This document shows, in pieces, positions 41,701-52,204 of a DNA stretch of 64,000 bases. Source of the DNA: Chryseobacterium salivictor. Lineage in GTDB: Bacteria; Bacteroidota; Bacteroidia; Flavobacteriales; Weeksellaceae. The number at the start of each line of letters is the position of its first letter. The first letter of the stretch is position 1. The notes beneath the pieces were generated by a model. It was not told the DNA's origin. It saw only the letters and a list, made by a program, of their open reading frames with translations, and ran no database searches. The position numbers were made by a program, and so were the translations under genes. The stretch lies in contig NZ_CP037954.1 of the NCBI RefSeq assembly GCF_004359195.1, positions 2,604,001 through 2,668,000 of the forward strand, given 5' to 3'.

Positions 41701-43357
41701 TCACCAACTCGTCATAAGCTTCGAAAGCATCTGGGAATTCACGGAAACTCTGTTTGATTTCCTCGGTGTTTTTAATGTAATATTCGTGTGAAGGCAAACC
41801 TCTTCTCTTACCAAAACCCTTTCCGACCGGTGAAGACAATTTCTCGCCATCTTTAATACAGTATAAAATATCCTGAATATGTGCCTCTGATTTTTCGGTG
41901 TAAAAGGTTTCGTTTTGAGCTAAAATTTTGACTTCATATTTCTCCGCGAAGCTCAGTAACACATCATTTAAATAATGTTCTTCTTCAATTTCATGGTTTT
42001 GAAGCTGTACATAAAAATCATCCCCAAAGGTATTTTTCCACCATTGAAAAATCTCCTCTCCTTTCTGTTCTCCAAATTCTAAAACTGCATTGGGAATATC
42101 TCCCATCGTTCCTGCGGTTACGGCAATTAAATCTTCTTTCAGTTCCGCAATCATCTTTTTAGAAATCCTCGGAACACCAAAATAAAAACCGTTGATATAT
42201 CCTAAACTCGATAGTTTTGCCAGATTTTTATAGCCATTGAAATTTTTCGCCAAAAGCACAATATTCGTTCTGCGGTCGGGATCATCTTTGGTAAACTGCT
42301 TTTGATCCGGACGGTCAGACAGGTAAAACTCACAACCGATAATAGGGATTAAAGGTTCTTTCCGGGGTTCAGCATCTGTAAATGCAACGCCATCTTCTTC
42401 TGCTTTTTGTTTTTTATCTAAATATTCTTGATATATTTTTTTAATGTTACCGTTGGCTTTTTCAACTTCAGAAATAAATTTAAACGCGCCCATCATATTC
42501 CCTAAATCAACGATACCTACAGCGGGAAAATTATTATCCAGCGCTCTTTTTATCAATTCATGAATATGCGATGACGCCTGAAGGGAAGAATAAATACTGT
42601 GATTGTGGAAATTAAAATAACTTCCGATTTCAATCTCATCCGTATTGTTAAAGGAGGTTTTTTTCTTTTTCTTAGAATCAGCAACCTGTCTTCTGATAAC
42701 AATCGGAAATGGCCGGATGGCAACCGGATGACTGTTGATATAATGCTGAAGTTCTGAACTTTCCAGTTTCAAAGCTTCTGCCGGAATGATCCCAATCCGC
42801 ATCATCTCGAAAAAGACTTGCGCGGTTGAGTTTACGTCTGCCGCGGCATTATGCGCTTCATCAAATTTCTCGTCGTATAACTTTTCGTAAAGTTCAGTTA
42901 GTTTCGGAGATTTGTATCTTCCGCTTTTTCCACCTCCAAGTTGACAAAAATCAGTTCCCAATTTCATGGTATCAGCGGACGGAATTTCCTGCAAATTATT
43001 GTCAACTTCTTTCCTGAAAAACTCAGCACCTACAATATTATAATCGAAAATGATATTGTGCCCGACAACAACTTGTGCTTTCTTTAAAGCTTCTTTAAAT
43101 TCCAGTAAAACTTCATTCAGATCACGGCCTTCTTCAGTGGCCATTTTAGTGGAAATTCCATGGATTCTCTGAGAAGAAAACGGAATATCGTACCCTTCAG
43201 GTTTAATGATATAATCTTGATTTTCAATCAAATTACCTTCCTTGTCGTGAAGTTGCCACGCAATCTGCACCATTCTCGGCCAGTTGTCGGAATCGGTAAT
43301 CGGAGCGTTGAAATTTTTAGGTAAACCGGTCGTTTCAGTATCGAAGATTAAAAACAT
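38705..43357 (-). CDS. dnaE: DNA polymerase III alpha subunit with N-terminal proofreading exonuclease
   Basis: 1550 residues. An N-terminal DnaQ-like 3'-5' exonuclease (about 1-180) has Exo I DTETTG (6-11), Exo II HNIIFDYN and Exo III HNAAADVNS with the HxAxxD pattern, so proofreading looks active. A PHP domain follows (FNFHNHSIYSSL, about 245-520), then the C-family polymerase palm with the catalytic aspartates in MPDIDIDF (about 690), fingers, a tandem helix-hairpin-helix and an OB fold near the C-terminus. E. coli DnaE lacks the fused exonuclease, whereas such fusions occur in flavobacteria. It replicates the chromosome. Flanked by gaps of about 240-270 bases, it is probably monocistronic. 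Confidence 0.96.
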   Translation of the reverse strand: MFLIFDTETTGLPKNFNAPITDSDNWPRMVQIAWQLHDKEGNLIENQDYIIKPEGYDIPFSSQRIHGISTKMATEEGRDLNEVLLEFKEALKKAQVVVGHNIIFDYNIVGAEFFRKEVDNNLQEIPSADTMKLGTDFCQLGGGKSGRYKSPKLTELYEKLYDEKFDEAHNAAADVNSTAQVFFEMMRIGIIPAEALKLESSELQHYINSHPVAIRPFPIVIRRQVADSKKKKKTSFNNTDEIEIGSYFNFHNHSIYSSLQASSHIHELIKRALDNNFPAVGIVDLGNMMGAFKFISEVEKANGNIKKIYQEYLDKKQKAEEDGVAFTDAEPRKEPLIPIIGCEFYLSDRPDQKQFTKDDPDRRTNIVLLAKNFNGYKNLAKLSSLGYINGFYFGVPRISKKMIAELKEDLIAVTAGTMGDIPNAVLEFGEQKGEEIFQWWKNTFGDDFYVQLQNHEIEEEHYLNDVLLSFAEKYEVKILAQNETFYTEKSEAHIQDILYCIKDGEKLSSPVGKGFGKRRGLPSHEYYIKNTEEIKQSFREFPDAFEAYDELVSKFEPYTLKRDVLLPEFDIPEIFLSDEDKVDGGKRGENAYLRHLTYEGAEKRYDEITDEIRERLDFELEVIAKTGYPGYFLIVQDFCNEARKMGVWVGPGRGSAAGSAVAYCTGITNVDPIKYDLLFERFLNPERVSMPDIDIDFDDEGRDKIIKWVVDKYGKSNVAQIITYSVLGGKSAIKDAGRVLDLPIFETNNIAKLIPPSPGMNIAKAFAKFEKLAPEDKVLAQEMKDILANPKDERYEVLSAAQKMEGCIRNTGIHACGVIITPEDITNLVPITIAAKDADILVSQFDNSVAESAGLLKMDFLGLRTLTIIKHAIKLIKEKHGIDIDPDAIPLDDAKTYQLFKEGRTVGIFQYESPGMQKYMRELKPTEFADLIAMNALYRPGPIKYIPTFINRKNGVEETVYDLEETKEYLEETYGITVYQEQVMLLSQKLANFTKGEADTLRKAMGKKQRDVLDKMYPKFLEGGKVNNLDETKLNKIWKDWEAFAEYAFNKSHSTCYALIAYQTAYLKANYPAEYMASVMSNNINNTKQITLFMEDCKSIGVDVLGPDVNESQYAFAVNEKGQIRFGLGAIKGIGEGPSEAIVAARKEERYKNIYDFFEKIPSSQMNKRVAESLVIAGAFDEVDRYHRAQYFDIDTSGKTNIERLLRYGYSFQDSKNEIENSLFADFADEVKIEQPKINPAPEWQNMHKLNKEKEIIGFYLSAHPLDEYKYQFQFLQGALSKKEILEGKKDETLELEKVILPVEVSEIDDSDDDLVDLSAEILDGEEDALIEEPTKIVEPRGNFNFLNLDEIENFKNTVFANQPDLFNNDKLNWKEKQALKNNTPEYMVAGLITEYSIRDGRNSGEKVAFLLLEDYSGSYSFRLGDRDYMKFRDKIDVQRFIIFKIKFSQANDGRVFVNVSEVIDLKEAFEKFAKKMTVVVDINDLRKEDIEFFRNQFDEHKGEQKLNFFIKNPEDESQIELMSMQTMIQVNGELLEVFNETQKYQIFLN

Positions 43358-43615
43358 GTAGAAGAAGAATTTTGGTAAAATTAGGCTAAAATTTCTTTAA
43401 AAAAAAGTTGCAATTTTCGAAAATAGAAGTTATTTCTTTATTTTTAACTTAGACATTTATAGAATAAAAACCGATCATTTATAATAAGTGTAAAATCTGA
43501 TAGTAACAGTTGAAATAAACTTCTCATTTTACATTATTTTTAATTTAAATGAAAATAAATCTGGCATAAAGTGATGCTTTAAAATTTAATATTTTTCACC
43601 TTCCATTAAAATTTT

Positions 43616-43623
43616 TATCTTTG
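43616..43623 (+). promoter_or_regulatory. -7 element of the E1 dehydrogenase gene
   Basis: TATCTTTG lies only 7 bases before the ATG at 43630, so the transcript has almost no leader. A TTG at 43621 falls inside this element and cannot be the start. Confidence 0.55.
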
Positions 43624-43629
43624 TTAACT

Positions 43630-45702
43630 ATGGAAATTGATACAAAACAAAAAGTTTCTCAAGAGATTTTACTGAAAGCATTCAGGCACATGATGATTGC
43701 CAAAGCAACTGCAGATGTTTACGAAGAAAACAGGAATATTTGCAAATATGTACACTCTACTTCCCGCGGTCACGAGGCCATTCAGCTTGCTACTGCTTAT
43801 CAACTCACCAAAGAAGACTGGGTTTCGCCCTATTATCGCGACGAAAGTTTGCTTTTAGGAATAGGTTTTGAACCTTATCAATTGATGTTGCAGTTATTGG
43901 CAAAATCCGACGATCCATTTTCTGGCGGACGCTCTTATTATTCGCATCCATCGAGTCGGGAAGAAAACCTTCCGAAAATCATTCATCAAAGTTCCGCAAC
44001 AGGAATGCAGGCAATTCCTACCACAGGAGTTGCGCAGGGAATCAAATATATTCAGGAATTCAATTTAAAAACATACGAACAAAACCCTGTTGTGGTTTGC
44101 AGTTTTGGTGACAACTCAATCACAGAAGGCGAAGTTTCAGAAGCTTTTCAGTTTGCCGCGCTTCATCAATTGCCGATTATTTTCCTGGTTCAGGATAATG
44201 AATGGGGAATTTCGGTAACCAAAGAAGAAGCCCGAACTTCCGATGCGTATGATTTCGCAGCAGGATTTGTAGGTTTAAATAGAATGAAAGTCGACGGAAC
44301 CGATTTCGAAGCAAGTTTCGAAGCCATGAAAAAAGCCGTCGATTTTGTGAGAACAGAAAGAAAACCGATGTTGGTTTGTGCCAGTACGGTTCTCATCGGT
44401 CATCACACTTCCGGCGTTCGCAGGGAATTTTACCGTGACGAAAAAGATTTAGAAAAACACCGCGCAAAAGATCCGGGAAGCCTTTTGAGAAAACGTTTAT
44501 TGGAAGAAGGAAGCGATGAAGATCTTTTAAAACAGATAGAAAAGAAAGCCAGATTAGAAGTCGAGCAGGCTTTTCAAAAAGCAGTCGAAGCGGAAGATCC
44601 AAAACCTGAAACCGTAGAAAACCACGTCTTCGCTCCTACTTCAGTTACCGAAGAAGTGGGCGAAAGAGAACCACAAGGTCAGGAAAAAATTGTAATGGTC
44701 GATGCAGCCATTCACGCCATTCAGGAAATCATGTGGAAACATCCCGAGGCTTTATTATATGGACAGGATGTTGGTGAAAGAATTGGCGGCGTATTCCGCG
44801 AAACAGTGACTTTAGGTAAAAAATTCGGAAACAAAAGAGTGTTTAATACGCCAATTCAGGAAGCTTATATTATAGGTTCTACGGTCGGAATGAGCGCGGT
44901 TGGTTTGAAACCGATTGTGGAAGTTCAGTTCGCTGATTATATTTATCCAGGAATCAATCAGTTGATTACCGAAGTTTCGAAATCGTGTTATTTAAGCAAC
45001 GGGAAATTCCCCGTGAGCAATATCATTCGCGTTCCGATCGGTGCTTACGGTGGTGGCGGACCTTATCATAGCGGAAGCGTCGAAAGTATTTTATGCAATA
45101 TTAAGGGAATTAAAGTGGCTTATCCGAGCAACGCAGCCGATTTCAAAGGATTGTTAAAAGCGGCGTTCTATGATCCAAATCCTGTCCTAATGCTGGAACA
45201 CAAAGGGTTGTACTGGAGTAAAGTTCCCGGAACCGAAGAGGCGAAAACAATCGAGCCTGCGGAAGATTATATTTTACCTCTCGGAAAAGGAAATGTTATT
45301 TTAGAAGCTGATAAAAATGAAACTGAAAAAGGAAGAACCATGCTCATCGTCACCTACGGAATGGGCGTTTATTGGGCAAAAGAAGCCGCAAAGACTTTTG
45401 CAGGAAAAGTCGAAATTATCGACTTACGAACTTTAATTCCTTTGGATGAAAAACTGGTTTTTGAACGCACAAAACTGCACGGAAAATGTCTGGTTTTAAC
45501 GGAAGAACAACTCAATAATTCTTTTGCAGAAGCATTTGCACACCGAATTTCAAAGGAATGTTTCCGATATTTAGATGCTCCGGTTGAAGCGATGGGGTCT
45601 TTGAATTTACCGGCTGTTCCTATTAATTTGGTTTTGGAAAAAGAAATGCTTCCAAATGCGGAGAAACTGGCTAACAAAATTGGAGAAATGCTGAATTATT
45701 AA
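43630..45702 (+). CDS. 2-oxo acid dehydrogenase E1, alpha and beta subunits fused (branched-chain type)
   Basis: 690 residues. Residues about 1-320 are E1 alpha with the thiamine-diphosphate motif CSFGDNSITEGEVSEAF and the region YYRDESLLLGIG; about 350-690 are E1 beta (GQDVGERIGGVFRETVTLGKKFG, VQFADYIYPGINQLITE, VPIGAYGGGGPYHSGSVE and the C-terminal transketolase domain). It decarboxylates 2-oxo acids, most likely the branched-chain ones, and hands the acyl group to an E2 lipoyl enzyme, feeding synthesis of the iso-branched fatty acids typical of flavobacteria. No E2 or E3 gene is nearby. The ATG at 43630 is used. A 20-bp hairpin follows. Confidence 0.9.
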   Translation: MEIDTKQKVSQEILLKAFRHMMIAKATADVYEENRNICKYVHSTSRGHEAIQLATAYQLTKEDWVSPYYRDESLLLGIGFEPYQLMLQLLAKSDDPFSGGRSYYSHPSSREENLPKIIHQSSATGMQAIPTTGVAQGIKYIQEFNLKTYEQNPVVVCSFGDNSITEGEVSEAFQFAALHQLPIIFLVQDNEWGISVTKEEARTSDAYDFAAGFVGLNRMKVDGTDFEASFEAMKKAVDFVRTERKPMLVCASTVLIGHHTSGVRREFYRDEKDLEKHRAKDPGSLLRKRLLEEGSDEDLLKQIEKKARLEVEQAFQKAVEAEDPKPETVENHVFAPTSVTEEVGEREPQGQEKIVMVDAAIHAIQEIMWKHPEALLYGQDVGERIGGVFRETVTLGKKFGNKRVFNTPIQEAYIIGSTVGMSAVGLKPIVEVQFADYIYPGINQLITEVSKSCYLSNGKFPVSNIIRVPIGAYGGGGPYHSGSVESILCNIKGIKVAYPSNAADFKGLLKAAFYDPNPVLMLEHKGLYWSKVPGTEEAKTIEPAEDYILPLGKGNVILEADKNETEKGRTMLIVTYGMGVYWAKEAAKTFAGKVEIIDLRTLIPLDEKLVFERTKLHGKCLVLTEEQLNNSFAEAFAHRISKECFRYLDAPVEAMGSLNLPAVPINLVLEKEMLPNAEKLANKIGEMLNY

Positions 45703-45737
45703 AATAAATTTTAGTTTTTGCTCTTTCAGATTTCATT

Positions 45738-45790
45738 TTAAAACCAAAAACTTAATGCTGATATTTTCACCATTAAGTTTTTGGTTTTAA
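45738..45790. terminator. Long bidirectional terminator hairpin
   Basis: A perfect 20-bp stem (45738-45757 with 45771-45790) has a 13-base loop. It lies between the converging E1 and Ca2+/H+ antiporter genes. Confidence 0.85.
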
Positions 45791-45938
45791 GGACTTAATA
45801 TTTTTTTACTAAAATAACGGTAAACCTTTTAGGTTTAAAAGTCTTAAAAAAAAGCACTTTTTTTAACATTAAGTTATTCAGGAAAATTAAGATTTGAAGG
45901 TCAGAAAAGTAACTTTGTGACAACTGTTTTTATAGAAA

Positions 45939-46997
45939 TTATCCCCACCAGAAAGCCGCTGCAATAATAATATAAAGGCCAATTAAGGCAACGCCTTCCA
46001 GCCAAATACTTTCACCATCAAATACGATGAACGCACTTACCAAAACGGAAAGCGCCAAAGCAGCCAACAAAAGCGGGCTCAGGACGAACGACAAAATTGC
46101 GCCTCCCAAAAAGAAAGAAATTAAAATCAGCAGCGGATAAACAACCAGCGCAATTTGAAGCGAAGAATTCATAATCACACTCACCGCGTAATCTGCTTTA
46201 TTTTTTAAAGCCAATTGAATTCCCACCAAATTTTCAATGGCATTTCCGGCGATGGCAACCACGATTAAACCAGCAAAAACATCATTGATTCCTAAAGAAT
46301 CCATCGCTGGTTTCAGCGCCTCCACAAACCAATCCGATACAAATGCAGCACCAATTCCGGCAGCAGCCAAAACAATTAAAGTAACGGGCATCGACCAGTT
46401 TGCTTCGTGCTTTTCCGTGTCATCATTGGGAATTACAGATGTGTCACCTTTTATAGAAAAACTCAAAAAAGCCCCAAAAACAATCAGCAAAACTACCGAG
46501 ACAATGATATCCAGCATGTTGATATGACTTTCGGCCGGCGTATGAAAATAAAAAGTTAATGTAGGAACCGCCATCGCAGCAAACGCCAAAATCATGAGAA
46601 TAGCATTCATTTTTGGAGGTTCTGAATGAAAATATTGCCGCCCATTTTTCAAACCTCCAAACAAAATCGCCAGTCCGAATACCAATACCGAATTTCCCAG
46701 AATTGAGCCGATTAATGCTGCTTTCACAACCGTAACCAATCCTGCGCGTAAAGCAAAAATACACACAAAAAGTTCTGGTAAATTTCCTAAAGCAGATTGC
46801 AAAACTCCCGTCGAAGCAGGTCCCATTCGGCTTCCAAGCTGTTCCGTAGCTTTTCCAACAATCATCGCTACCAGAACCAACGATACTGCTGACAATACAA
46901 ATAACAGCACAGCATTAAATCCCACGTGAGTCCCAAAACCCGTCGCAGCAGCAACCAAAAAAGCACCACTCATTAATAAAATATCTTTTTTCTGCAT
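45939..46997 (-). CDS. Calcium/proton antiporter (CaxA/ChaA type)
   Basis: 352 residues, about eleven membrane helices. The two alpha repeats of the Ca2+/cation antiporter family are visible: GNLPELFVCIFALRAGLV...GSILGNSVLVFGLA (about 72-115) and VAIAGNAIENLVGIQLALKNKADYAVSVIMNSSLQIALVV (about 246-285), with the essential Glu in GNLPE and GNAIE. It exports calcium, or other cations, in exchange for protons. There is no long cytoplasmic loop as in NCX proteins. The gene is read alone; a 313-base gap separates it from ligA. Confidence 0.92.
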   Translation of the reverse strand: MQKKDILLMSGAFLVAAATGFGTHVGFNAVLLFVLSAVSLVLVAMIVGKATEQLGSRMGPASTGVLQSALGNLPELFVCIFALRAGLVTVVKAALIGSILGNSVLVFGLAILFGGLKNGRQYFHSEPPKMNAILMILAFAAMAVPTLTFYFHTPAESHINMLDIIVSVVLLIVFGAFLSFSIKGDTSVIPNDDTEKHEANWSMPVTLIVLAAAGIGAAFVSDWFVEALKPAMDSLGINDVFAGLIVVAIAGNAIENLVGIQLALKNKADYAVSVIMNSSLQIALVVYPLLILISFFLGGAILSFVLSPLLLAALALSVLVSAFIVFDGESIWLEGVALIGLYIIIAAAFWWG

Positions 46998-49311
<2,314 letters not shown>

Positions 49312-49346
49312 TATTTTAAAGCGTAAAAAACAAAACGGTTTAAATT

Positions 49347-49385
49347 GGAAGCTCCCTTTATTTTTGAAAAATAAAGGGAGCTTCC
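49347..49385. terminator. Bidirectional terminator between ligA and the EmrB gene
   Basis: A nearly perfect inverted repeat of 19 bp per arm (49347-49365 and 49367-49385) with the centre at 49366. The central A/T bases would open to form the loop. Confidence 0.88.
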
Positions 49386-49399
49386 TGATTTTTATTTTA

Positions 49400-50977
49400 T
49401 TAATGCATATCTCCTAAATCAATATTTGCTTTTCCTTTTCGTTCTTTTACAAATAAAACAAACGGAATACAGATCAAAAACAAGATTCCCAGGTAGAGAA
49501 AAACATCCATGTAAGATAAAACTGTTGCCTGCTTCAATACTGATAAATCCAGAATTTTATAGGCAGACTGCAAGGCAACATCGGGTGTGAATCCTTTGGC
49601 CTGAAACATCGCTTTCAGTCCGGCGATTCTCTGTTGTACATCTAAACTGTTTGCATCTAAATGACTTGATAAAGCAGCCTTGTGAATTGAAGTTTGATTA
49701 GAGATAAAAGTAGTAATCGCCGCAATTCCGAATGAACCTCCCAACTGACGCATCATTCCGGTGAACGACGCTCCCTGACCAATTTCCTGACCTTTCAAAG
49801 TACTTAAAGCCAATGAGGTAATCGGAATAAACAGTAAACCAAGACCAGCACCTCTTACGATCAGCATCCAGAAAAAATCAGATTTTCCGGTATCCGGCGT
49901 GATAATATTGTAGCCCCAGAAACTGTAGACAAAGAAAAGCAGCAATCCGAGCGAAACCAAAATCTGCTGTTTGACGCCTCTGGTGAGTAATCTCCCGATA
50001 ATCGGCATCATGACGGCAGTAGTTAAGGCCGCAGGTATCATCAATGCGCCGGATTCCAGCGCCGTCCAGCCCATGATACTTTGGGTATAAAGCGGCACAA
50101 TAAAGGTAGATCCATATAAACCGAATCCAAGGATAAATGACATAACGGTACCTATTCTTAAATTTCCGTTTTTCAGAACTCTTAATTCTACAATAGGATA
50201 TCTGAACGTAAGTTCCCGCCAAAGGAAAAGTATAAATCCAATGACCGCAACTACAGTAAGAACAATAATTACTTTACTGTCAAACCAGTCGTCCTCATGT
50301 CCTTTTTCAAGAATGTATTGCAGCGAGCCGACAAATGCAGCAAGCAAACCGATTCCCAGCCAGTCGACATCTTTCGCTTTTCTTTTTTCAGAAAATTTAG
50401 GACTTCGGATGAACTGTAAAGTCAGTAATGTTGCTGCAATCCCGATGGGAATATTAATATAAAAAATATATGGCCAGCTGAAATTATCTACGATATAACC
50501 TCCTAAAGGCGGTCCTAAAGTGGGCCCGATAATCACTCCCAAACCATAAATCGCCTGCGCCATACTCCGTTTTGCAAGCGGGTAAGATTCGGTTATAATC
50601 GTTTGCGACGTCACCAATAATGCTCCACCACCGATTCCCTGCATTAATCTGAAGAAAACCAGTTCCCAAATGCTGCTTGCGTTTCCGCAGAGAAATGAAA
50701 ATATGGTAAAAATAACGATGGAAGCGGCAAAATAATTCCGTCTTCCGAACTGTTGGGACAACCAACTTGTCATCGGGACAATAATTACATTCCCAATGGC
50801 GTAAGCCGTGATGACCCAGCCAACTTCAGAAAGTGTGGCTCCCAGATTCCCTTTCATGTCATTCAAAGCCACATTCACAATTGTAGAATCTACAATTTCC
50901 AGAAGTGCACAAAGAATGGCCGTAAGGGTTATGATGACACGCCTTGCGCCGTATTCTACTAATAAATCCTCTTGCAT
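49400..50977 (-). CDS. EmrB/QacA (DHA2) family MFS multidrug exporter
   Basis: 525 residues with fourteen predicted membrane helices. Family signatures include EIVDSTIVNVALNDM in helix 1, WVITAYAIGNVIIVP, the motif A/B region RLMQGIGGGALLVTSQTII, and the antiporter motif C GLGVIIGPTLGPPLGGYIVDNFSWPYIFYINIPIG in helix 5. Together with the HlyD-type protein and the TolC protein encoded upstream it should form a proton-driven EmrAB-TolC pump. The gene is last in its operon, 72 bases after the EmrA gene. Substrate not predictable. Confidence 0.95.
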   Translation of the reverse strand: MQEDLLVEYGARRVIITLTAILCALLEIVDSTIVNVALNDMKGNLGATLSEVGWVITAYAIGNVIIVPMTSWLSQQFGRRNYFAASIVIFTIFSFLCGNASSIWELVFFRLMQGIGGGALLVTSQTIITESYPLAKRSMAQAIYGLGVIIGPTLGPPLGGYIVDNFSWPYIFYINIPIGIAATLLTLQFIRSPKFSEKRKAKDVDWLGIGLLAAFVGSLQYILEKGHEDDWFDSKVIIVLTVVAVIGFILFLWRELTFRYPIVELRVLKNGNLRIGTVMSFILGFGLYGSTFIVPLYTQSIMGWTALESGALMIPAALTTAVMMPIIGRLLTRGVKQQILVSLGLLLFFVYSFWGYNIITPDTGKSDFFWMLIVRGAGLGLLFIPITSLALSTLKGQEIGQGASFTGMMRQLGGSFGIAAITTFISNQTSIHKAALSSHLDANSLDVQQRIAGLKAMFQAKGFTPDVALQSAYKILDLSVLKQATVLSYMDVFLYLGILFLICIPFVLFVKERKGKANIDLGDMH

Positions 50978-51049
50978 TTTTATTGCTGGATATTTGATAT
51001 CGGATGGATTGGGATGAGTTTTGAAAAATACCCAATCTTTAATCCAATA

Positions 51050-52162
51050 TTATTTTAAATTCACGGTTGTTTTCACATTCATTCCCGCACGAAGTTTTTT
51101 TGCGGTTTCCGGTTTTAATTTTACAAAATCTATTCTTACCGGAAGTCTCTGAACGACTTTTACAAAGTTTCCACTTGCGTTATCCGGAGGAAGAATTGAG
51201 AATGAAGAACCTGTTGCCGGAGAAAATGAAGTCACTTTACCTTCGAATTTTTCTTTAGGAAAAGCATCGATTTCAATATCTACAGTTTGACCTTCCACCA
51301 TTTTAGAAAGCTGCGTTTCTTTAAAGTTGGCAATGACCCATTTGTCATTATCTCTAACCAGACTGAATAACTGTGAGCCAGCCTGGACAAACTGTCCTTT
51401 TTGAATAGGAACTTTAGAAACAAAACCATCTTCAGATGCAAGAATTACAGTGTAAGAAAGATTGAGTTTGGCATTTTCAACATCTACTTCTCTTTGTCTT
51501 ACCATTGAATTGGCTACACCGATCTGCTCTGAACTTGCAGCGGTTTGCGAGGTTACAATTCCGGGTTGTTGCAACACCTGATTTTTTTGATCCACTAAAA
51601 CCTGTAACTGCCGGTCAGCAGATTGTTTTGCCGCCAAAACAGTTTCATATTGCTGTTGTGTGATGGTGTGATCTTTTACCAGATTGGCATATCTTTTTAA
51701 ATCCTGGGAGGTTTTCCAGACATTAACTTTTGCGGCTTCAATCTGCGCATTGGCTGTGGCAATTGCAGCATTGGCAGAATTGATGTTTTGAGAAGCTGCA
51801 TGTGTAGAAGCAATTGCGGTTTGTACATTGCTTCTCGCCGTTCCCAATGCTGCGGTTGCCTGCGCAAGCGCCATTTTTTGGTCGCGGTCATCGATTACAA
51901 TAAGGGTATCTCCTTTTTTCACAAACTGATTATCGCGCACTTTTACTTCGGAAACATATCCCGAAATTTTAGAAATTACCGGACTCATATTCGATGCAAT
52001 CTGTGCATCATCGGTTTCTTCGTGGCTTAAACCATAAGAATAAGTTCGGTACCCGATGATTCCGCCGACGACTAAAACGATCGCCAGGATAATCGGAAAA
52101 GTAAGTGATCTTTTCTTTTTGATTTCAGGAAAAAATTCTGGTTGTGTATTATTATCTTCCAT
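51050..52162 (-). CDS. EmrA/HlyD family periplasmic adaptor
   Basis: 370 residues. A short cytoplasmic stretch is followed by one membrane helix (about 21-43, FPIILAIVLVVGGIIGYRTYSYG), the typical EmrA segment EETDDAQIASNMSPVISKISGYVSEVKVRDNQFVKKGDTLIVID, an extended alpha-helical hairpin rich in Ala and Gln (about 85-215), the second lipoyl half (LASEDGFVSKVPIQKGQFV) and a beta-barrel domain. It connects the MFS exporter to the TolC channel. Unlike the adaptor of the RND operon it is not a lipoprotein. Confidence 0.94.
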   Translation of the reverse strand: MEDNNTQPEFFPEIKKKRSLTFPIILAIVLVVGGIIGYRTYSYGLSHEETDDAQIASNMSPVISKISGYVSEVKVRDNQFVKKGDTLIVIDDRDQKMALAQATAALGTARSNVQTAIASTHAASQNINSANAAIATANAQIEAAKVNVWKTSQDLKRYANLVKDHTITQQQYETVLAAKQSADRQLQVLVDQKNQVLQQPGIVTSQTAASSEQIGVANSMVRQREVDVENAKLNLSYTVILASEDGFVSKVPIQKGQFVQAGSQLFSLVRDNDKWVIANFKETQLSKMVEGQTVDIEIDAFPKEKFEGKVTSFSPATGSSFSILPPDNASGNFVKVVQRLPVRIDFVKLKPETAKKLRAGMNVKTTVNLK

Positions 52163-52204
52163 TATTTAAAAAATATTTTAAGTTTAATTTAAGTCTGAGT
52201 TGGC

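Noticed and set aside
43561..43577. CTGGCATAAAGTGATGC upstream of the E1 dehydrogenase gene looks like a sigma-54 promoter.
   Set aside because: GG and GC are 11 bases apart, not the required 10, and a good TATCTTTG element lies next to the start codon.
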